From NCBI GenBank assembly GCA_030435675.1, contig CM059621.1:7874001-7938000 (forward strand): a DNA stretch of 64,000 nt, given 5' to 3'. The notes under the pieces were generated by a model that was not told the origin of the DNA, searched no databases, and worked only from the letters and a program-made list of their open reading frames with translations. Both the position numbers and the translations under genes were made by a program. This DNA is from Steinernema hermaphroditum. Taxonomy: Eukaryota > Nematoda > Chromadorea > Rhabditida > Steinernematidae. Of the stretch, positions 56,538-64,000 are shown in pieces (position 1 is the stretch's first letter; each line of letters opens with the position of its first letter).

Positions 56538-57837
56538 ATGTCGGCCATCATAAGAGTTCCCTACATTGAGTATGGCGAGTTCTGTCTGAACCTCGTCGCC
56601 CCAGCCTTCAACATCTACTTCATCTATCTCCTCAAGCGACCCTTCTTCCATCTCAATCTCAGAATTCTGCTGGTAAGTGCCTACATATCACCAACACGTC
56701 TGATCAAATCTAGGTGAATTTCTCGATCGGTCTCATCGTTCTTACACTATCCCGAAATCTCATTCTGATCCACTCGGTCACCAGGTTCTTGTCCGTGGAC
56801 GCTGTCCGCGTAACCGTCCACTACATCCACAACGTGGGTCTCTATGCGGTGATGGACGCCGGTTTCTTGATCGCCGGAGAGAGGCTCGTGGCCACGTGCA
56901 TCGCGGACAAGTACGAGAAAGTGAGGAAGTGCTGGATCGCCGTGGCGCTCTGTCTCCTCATGGTAAGAGAAATGTCTCTTTCTCTTTGTTGCGTGGAATA
57001 CTTGTACCATTATACAAAGACTGACAGAGAGGAAACGGCCAGTTTTTCATTCGGAGGGGAAAGTCGGGGTAGACAAACAGACATTTATAATAGAACTGGC
57101 ATTCCTTCAGTGGGCTATGAACGGCTTCTTGGCCTTCAACACTGTGAAGATGGTGCTGGTCACCTATCTCTCGTCCGAACCGACTCTCATCCGCTTTTAC
57201 GTACCCCTGGCCTTCGTCTACTCCTCCGTCATGATCATGAACTCCGTGGGCTTTGGGGTAGGCGACGAGACCTGTTCAGATGGTGACCTTGCCTCCTCTA
57301 GACCTTCCTCGCGATCTACAGATACAACAGAAAGTGTTGGGAACAGGATCTGCAGAAGAAGCTCTCCCATCGCTACCAAGTCATGGAGAACGTCAGAACT
57401 GCGCGACAGCTTCTTGTCGCTCTTCTCTTCGACTTTCTCATGTAGGGAAAGGGCAAATACACGAGGCTACTGTACTCTTTCAGAAGTGTCTACTTGTTCG
57501 CAGTGCTCTTCTACCGTATCTCAACCCCCGCGACCGACGTGGCGCTCAACTATCTCAGCCAGATGGTCGACCTCATTTGCGCCGTGACGGCCATCATGAT
57601 GCCTTGTCTCTTCATTGGGTAAGCTATCGCGATAGGAGACAAGACGGCCTCTTTAGGAGTCACCCAAGACTGAAGTACGTGGCCAAGAAGCAGCTGTGCA
57701 GGGGAAAGTCTAAGAAGATCGTGAAGATCCCCAACAAAAGCGTGCTCGTGCTGTCTTCCAGAAGGGTGGCCGTGGAAGAGACGAACATTTACTTTAGCCA
57801 GCTGAGGAACAGTTGGGAACTGACCATAAGAAAGTGA
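56538..57837 (+). CDS. Sre-family chemoreceptor G (7TM GPCR)
   Basis: Six exons: 56538-56672, 56714-56962, 57111-57257, 57302-57441, 57484-57618 and 57657-57837, giving 328 residues. Motifs: KRPFFHLNLRILL, AGERLVATCIADKYEKVRK, LSHRYQVMENVRTARQLL, MMPCLFIG and the tail IYFSQLRNSW. TTTTACAG directly precedes the ATG. Exon lengths match Sre H except for exon 2 (249 versus 246 nt). No defect was seen. Confidence 0.9.
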
Positions 57838-60800
57838 TTCGGAATCGTTTCCTTGCTGTTGGAATGTGTCTGTTAGGGGTCATAATCTGTTCATTTATTT
57901 GTAATCGTTGATTTACATCATGTGGACATATTTCATTGCTTCTGAAAAAGACAAATAAACGTTGTCATGACCACATCATCGTTTAGCCACACAAGTGGCT
58001 GATCCAAAGGACTGCTTAACCAATCCTCATTTTCCTGGACGTCTCTCTGACATTCGCAAAAACGAGCAAGAAGTCCGAAGATTATTTAATTCCAATGTTA
58101 TGAGATTGTAAACGGCCAGGCGAACGACGTCCCTCGAGTCTTATTCTGTTGCATGCTTTAGAAAGCTTCAGCGTGCCCGGTCTTTCTGTTTATTGAGATA
58201 AACACTGTTTTCGCAACTAGTAATTCAAAGTATTGTACACAATTCTGCGGAAAGTGTGTGACTTTGCAATAGCGAACAACATTACAAGGGTGTAATTTAG
58301 ACCAGATGGAACAGGTGAGCGACTACTCGGTAACGTCCATTCGTATGCATAAATACAAACATCGGTGTCGAATCGTTTATTTGGCCCATTTCTAAAGCCT
58401 TTATCAAATTTATGCAATTCATGCACCTATCTCAGTTTACTCACTTATCTGCAAACGGCCTGTTGCTTCCTTGGACTACTCTGAAGAATCTTAATCCCAT
58501 GCTTGTTTTTTGGCTTGTAGTCTTGTTGATTGAAACATGGGAGACAGTTGAGCGAATAAAAGTCGTTTATTGGAAAAGTAATGAGGTCATATAAGTCGGG
58601 CACTATTTTCATGTATATGCAAACCAGTGACGCTTAATATCGGTCGTCAGACCTGTGCATAAATCAGAGCGCCACATGTTCCTTGCATCGCGAGTAAAAC
58701 GCAATGGCGACATGAATCACATTCCCGCTTCTTGATGTCCTACGTGTGCAGAGGACAACGTCAGTGTGACGTGGCCATCGAGCATTGAGATAATTACTCG
58801 CAAAACAGACTTTGATTATGCACTTGTGACAAGTTAATGGCCCATTTATGGATCACTTCCGTTTCAACCTGCGCCTCTCTTGAACATGTGCTCCTGTTTG
58901 ATCGGAAACTGTCCCCTTTTCGAAGAACAGGTGGGTCGTTGTTTTCAAAAGTCACGGGACTCGGTTGCCCTCCTGAGAGAGCAGAAGTTCGCGAAAAACT
59001 CTAGGGAAATGTGGGCGACGATTAACCACTTCGTGTTCCACCTGAATTCTGCAGTCGTTACGTCAGTCCGCTGCAGAGCTATCCGTTCCCACCAAGAAAA
59101 AAAGCCAAAGTTTAGGGTCTGTGAGGTCGTCTGGGCTGCGTCTATTTGGCTAAATGTTCGCCTGTAGCGTTTCATGCGATTCTAGTAGTGATGCCAACGC
59201 GAGAGGAGACCAAACCTCACAGTTGAAAAAGTGACTGTGCTGAAAGGAGTCGAATTTCTAGCCTTGCGTGAGAAAAACGTTGTCGTTGCACCGTTTTTTT
59301 GAGCCTCCAAGTTGGAGTCAAAAATGTCGCCTTTCTACCCCTGCTAAGTAGCAGAAGGTCTTTGAAGTGCGCTGTTCGGTTCTTTGGTGAGATTTGTGAC
59401 TCTCGGGACATAGTGAGAGAGATCGGACTCGAAAGCAGCGTTCGGCGGAATAGGACAGGTGATTTGTTCTTTTTTTTGCAAAACGGTGTTCCTTCGCGGA
59501 CTTCGAACCGTTTTTGCGACGGCAGTTTTCTTCTCTGAAAGAGGGCAGCTTCTGAGGAATAGGTGGTTTAACTGTGATGCCAAATCCCTCCAAATGCGTT
59601 CGCTGATAATTGCTGTGGAAGTGCATGGATACGCAGTATTTTCCACTGCTTTTTGTCCACTGCAGGATCTTCATTTATTAAAAAGTGTAATGCATAGGAA
59701 ACGCTAAATTTAAATTTGTAATTTGACTTCTTGTTGACGAAGTTCGGTAATCGTTTTGACCTCAGAGTGGACGCTGAATCAGCGATTGATTAAATCACAT
59801 TTCATTCGCAGTACTATTGGACAAAAGCGTAGATCTAGCCACCCGCGCTTTTGTTGTTTTATGGCTTCGACCTCCAAATCTCTATCTCTGAGTATTTCTA
59901 CCACTTATGGCCAATTGATATTGTGGCTGATTCCATTGGCTATTCCAATTTAGACTGTTTTATTAATTCGATCTCCTTCAGTTTGATTGGATTTGATTAC
60001 ACACTGCGTGTCATATGCAAAAGTTTTGCACCACTTAAAACGAATGACTTTGTTGGAAGATGGAAGATGTGACGTAGATGAGGCAGCTTCATGTTTCCCT
60101 TTTCTGTTCACCTGTCGTGTTACGCTTCTCATCTATGGATAGTTCTACTACACAGTTCTTGTTCATTGTTTATTCGTATAGCAAACCTCTGAATAAAAAA
60201 TTATTCAGCCCAGCTCTTTCAGCTAATCAAGAACCTTCTTGAGCTCGAGTTCTATAACCTTCTACCGAAAAATCCCGTTTGTTGCAGAGACATTTCATTT
60301 GTTTTTATCGTCAATCTCCCAGAAACGGTGGCAGTTTCTTGAAAGTGCATTCGCAGGAAGTTTAATTTTTTGTCCGCTCGCAAAGGGCTCTCTTTCGGGA
60401 CACCTCATAAGGTCTCTTTTCTGAGTGATTTTGAACACATTTAGAGTTTCGAGTTTTGTGCTGTCGTCTCCAAGTGCATCATCAATTCTAAATTTAGAAC
60501 TGTCACTTCCTTGTGCCGCTGAACTTCGCGTCTCAAGGGCATCGATTGCATAGGCACGACCTGTCCTTGGCTGAAGGTGAGCCCAGAGTGATTCTGGAGC
60601 ATTCTTCGGACGTGCGCCATTGAAGTGTATCTGAAAAGATCGGTTCTTTGCAGAACTAATTGGATATCGACGAATTGCGTTTATTAGCTTCCGAATTTTG
60701 AAAAACGGAACTCTTTGTGAAATCGCCCACACCCTGGTTTCAGAATCAAACTCGTGATTTGCTTTTAGGATGCACTAAAGGTCGCTTCGGGAATTCCTGC

Positions 60801-60904
60801 AACCTCGTGGTTTCGGTCCTATGATATTCGCACGCGATCTTTTTTGTGGACTCGTTGGAATCCCTACGGAGATCCTTGTCAGTCATTAATGGACGATGTC
60901 TCAG
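57838..60904. other. Intergenic between Sre G and Sre H, about 3.1 kb
   Basis: The largest gene-free stretch in the window. No exons, RNA genes or complete repeats were recognised by eye. A distant or rapidly evolving gene could have been missed. Confidence 0.45.
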
Positions 60905-62102
60905 ATGGCCGACGTCGCGAAGCTTCCTTACGTGGAGCACTTCGAGTTCTGCCTGAACTCCGTCGCCCCGGCCTTTACGGTTTACTTCATCTACCTTCTG
61001 CGACGACCTTTCTTTCACCTCAATCTCAGAATTCTTCTTGTAAGAAGATAAACGAAGAAGCATTCCATCGACTTTCAGGCGAACTTCTCCATCGGTCTTT
61101 CGGCGCTGACGATCTCTCGAAATGTCATCCTTCTCCACGACTCCCTCAAGTTCCTGTCCACAGAAGTCGCTGTCGCCTTCCACATCGTGCACAACGCCTG
61201 CGTCTTCGCCATCATGGACGCCGCGATTCTCATCGCCGGAGAACGCCTGGTGGCCAGTTGGATTGCCGAAAAATACGAGAAGGTGCGGAAGTGGTGGATC
61301 GCTGTGGGACTCTGCCTCTTCATGGTGAGTGCTTCACGCTGATACGGTAGAAAGCGATGGGGTTTCAGTGGGTATTCAACGGATTACTGGGAACCGAAGT
61401 GGTCAGGATGGCGTTCATCGTCTACAAACAGGCAGCGTCTACGATGGAAGAGTTCTTCGTGCCTCTGCTGATTATTTTCTCCATCGTGATGATCCTCAAC
61501 TGCATCGGAGTTGTGGTAAAGGGGGATGGGGAGTCAGAGTCATTTCCGAGAGATCTTCCAGGCCTTCTTCTTGATCCACAAGTACAACAAGAAGTGCTGG
61601 AGGAGGGACCTCCAGAGGAGACTCACCCATCGCTACCAGATTATGGAGAACATCAGGACTTCCAGGCAACTTCTCGTCGCTTTGCTTTTCGACTTCATCA
61701 TGTAGGGAAAGGGCAAACCGATGAGGTTATCGTACTCTTCCAGAAGCATCTATGTGTTCGGCGTGCTCATGTATCGCCTTCGAACCTCTCCTAAGGACGT
61801 AACTCTGAGTGTCCTCAGTCAGATCGTCGATCTCACTTGCGCCATAACATCGATTATGATGCCGTGCCTCTTCATCAGGTGAGCCATCCAGTGATTCAGA
61901 GGTGCACTGTGGCAGGTTCAGAAGTCACCCGAGACTCAAATATGTCGCCAACAGACAGCTCTGCAAAGGCAAGGCGCGAAGGGCGGTCAACATCTTCAAC
62001 AGAACCACGTCCGTGGTGCCCTCGGACAGGGTGGCGATCACCGAGACGAACATCTACTTCAGCCAGTTGGAGAAGAGTTGGGCCATCGATCTGAAGAAGT
62101 GA
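60905..62102 (+). CDS. Sre-family chemoreceptor H (7TM GPCR)
   Basis: Six exons: 60905-61039, 61079-61324, 61369-61515, 61562-61701, 61744-61878 and 61922-62102, giving 327 residues. Motifs: RRPFFHLNLRILL, AGERLVASWIAEKYEKVRKW, LTHRYQIMENIRTSRQLL, MMPCLFIR and the tail IYFSQLEKSW. GTCTCAG directly abuts the start codon. For the last exon the downstream of two nearby AG acceptors was chosen, because it restores RSHPRLKYVA shared with G. It is the closest relative of G. Confidence 0.9.
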
Positions 62103-62633
62103 CAGCTTTGTTGAAGTGTCGCTCCGAATGAACATTTCTTGCCACAAGGCCATAGATGGGAAGGTCAAAATTCAGGGAAGTATTGCACACTTCACTCGAT
62201 GATTGTGCAGCTAGCTGGAAGTGACCAAGAACTAGAAATGTGTGTGACGTCGTATCTCCACACGTAACGTGCTTCTTAAAATAAGGCATATTTCAAACAA
62301 GGGGGAATGCTTTGCACTAGCTCACGCAAAGCCGTGGGATAATGGGCTTTGCAACCATGTGTTGCGTCGGGCATGGCGAAGATTACTTCAGCTTCTTTGA
62401 TTTGTGTGTCTAGGAACGCTCTTTAAGAATTGTGACTTCGCCCAAGTTAGGTGACTCAGTAACCGAGAAACTTTGGTCTTCGCGTTGTTCTCTTTAGCGG
62501 AATCATTTCCGCAGATTACTCATCGAGTGGAGTTCGAGGGCAGTGGCAAGGCTTTCCCCCTAACTGATTCGTACTTGTCATGCAACACCTGCACGTATAG
62601 TCCTCAGGGTGAACGTTCTTCCGTCCTCTCGAC
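62103..62633. other. Intergenic between Sre H and Sre I
   Basis: About 0.5 kb, no gene seen. It should include the promoter of Sre I. Confidence 0.5.
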
Positions 62634-63853
62634 ATGGCCAACGGCTCGACGTGGACTCTGTTCCCTTCGGAATGGAAAGTCATTCCCCCGATGTACATCC
62701 CCTACGTGATTCACCTCGAACTCCTCTTCAACATCGTCTCTCCGTTCGTGAATCTCTACTTTCTGCTTCTGCTGAGACGACCCTTCTTCCACCTCAACTT
62801 ACGACTACTTCTGGTGGGAATCGCCCTCTCAAAAGCCACTTCCACCTCTATTTCAGGCGCATGTTTCCATTGTCCTCATCCTCATGTCCCTCTCCAAGAT
62901 CGTTCTGGATGTCCACAGTCTCGTCCCCTATCTCCACGATCTTCCCTACCATATTTTCTCGCTGACCGAGAGCTCCTTCCAGTACGGTTCCGTCAGTGTC
63001 TCCGTCCTGATCTCTGTGGAGCGCCTCATAGCCACAGTGCTGGCCGATAGGTACGAGAAAGTCCGGGTGGTGTGGCTCACCGTCTTCGTCGTCCTCCTTT
63101 CGGTATTCGCAACTCTCCCCTAACAGCGATGACTTGATGTTCAGTCGGTGTGGAATGTCTCCCTCACCTACTTCTCCTACTCGTGCCTGAGAACGGAACA
63201 CAAGACGCGGCCAGGAGCGCTGACGGACTCCCGAGAGAACGATCGAGTGGTCATTGCAGTGACCTGTGCCATGATTCTGAACGTCTTCGGAGTTTCTGTA
63301 AGTGGTGTGGAGGTGACGGTTCACCCACTCTACGAAGGGGTTCTTCTTCATCGGACGTCACAACCGAAACCACTGGAGAGCGGCGATGGAACGGAAACTC
63401 TCGCACCGATACCAGATCATGGAGAACATTCGCACGGCCAGGCAGCTCCTCATCGTTCTTCTCATCGCGTTTTTCGCGTAAGAATCTGCCACGTAACACA
63501 ACGTCATAGGATGTTTCAGTAGTCTCTACTTCTACATCGTTCTCCTCTACGTTCTGATCACCGCCGACAGATCCTTCATCGCCGACATCCTCGTCCAAAT
63601 ACTCGATCTGTTGTTTGCCATCTGCGCGATAGTCTTTCCTTGTCTCTTGATAAGGTGAGAAATATCCCTGTCGCTCTGCCGGGACTTGACTTCTTTCAGG
63701 ACACATCCACGTATGTGGAAAGTGGCGAAGCGGCAGATTTTGAGAAGATCGAAAGTGGGAGAATTTGTGCGATCGAAGAAGGCTCTAAGGGGGAAGGGGG
63801 ACAGCGATGAAGGGGCCATCTACTTCAGGCAGTTGGAGGCGAGCTGGAAGTAA
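62634..63853 (+). CDS. Sre-family chemoreceptor I (7TM GPCR)
   Basis: Six exons: 62634-62813, 62857-63102, 63145-63297, 63338-63477, 63520-63654 and 63700-63853, giving 335 residues. It has a longer N-terminus (MANGSTWTLFPSEWK) than F-H. Motifs: RRPFFHLNLRLLL, SVERLIATVLADRYEKVRV, LSHRYQIMENIRTARQLL, VFPCLLIR and the tail IYFRQLEASW. The acceptor of exon 4 is TACGAAG, weaker than normal, but the 140-nt exon length and frame match the paralogs. It is the most diverged of the four Sre genes. Confidence 0.87.
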
Positions 63854-64000
63854 TTATGGCTTAGAATGGGATCTAATTTGAGTTGTTTACCATTCCATTC
63901 GGGACTTTGTATGTTATATATTTGTGTTTCACAACAAATTGAACTTGAAATCGCGATGAATGGACGTATTTTAAGGGAAGGAAGCAATCAGATCAGTCCT

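Noticed and set aside
1..64000. CRISPR arrays, bacterial operons or phage genes
   Set aside because: The spliced genes, nematode-specific receptor families and transposon types show eukaryotic nuclear DNA. No regularly spaced repeat arrays were seen.

Overview
The window looks like nuclear DNA of a free-living-type rhabditid nematode. Nearly every gene is split by very short GT-AG introns (often 42-50 nt). Many start codons sit 0-3 nt after a strong splice acceptor, as expected for spliced-leader trans-splicing. About a third of the window is occupied by chemoreceptor genes of the nematode-specific Srx, Srsx and Sre families. The species cannot be fixed from sequence alone.

Layout. 1-16 kb holds housekeeping genes: a broken partial copy of a TFIP11/STIP-1 G-patch splicing factor, complete cdc-73 (Paf1 complex), a sterol-desaturase-family membrane hydroxylase, a secreted two-domain galectin, a small secreted peptide, the multi-KH RNA-binding protein vigilin, and a polo-like kinase on the minus strand. 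An exon fragment resembling that kinase lies at 6.85 kb. 16.7-18.2 kb has Srx receptor A and 21.1-22.1 kb a MADF/SANT-like putative DNA-binding protein. 23.9-30.6 kb has three tandem Srsx receptors. 30.9-34.2 kb has a divergent pair of small four-helix membrane proteins, ccdc-22 (Commander/CCC endosomal recycling complex) and a tRNA-Lys(UUU). 34.5-35.3 kb is a large inverted repeat with tRNA-like internal promoter boxes. 35.5-38.2 kb has a type I membrane protein followed after only 28 bp by an aromatic-amino-acid-decarboxylase-like protein that lacks key PLP contacts. 39.5-51.4 kb has four more Srx genes, one inactivated and one with a mariner element in an intron. 53.7-63.9 kb has four tandem Sre receptors.

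Mobile DNA: a mariner-type element (TA duplication) at 49,766-50,642, a TTAA-flanked foldback element at 25,265-25,889, a TAA-flanked GC-rich miniature inverted-repeat element at 48,135-48,285, and the tRNA-like inverted repeat. Receptor paralogs keep almost invariant exon lengths, which supports the gene models and exposes two precise intron losses and one 25-nt inactivating deletion. I found no evidence for a wholly new biological system. The most unusual items are the decarboxylase-like pseudoenzyme candidate, the tight gene pair it belongs to, and the tRNA-like inverted repeat. Exon models were built by eye and not checked against transcripts.
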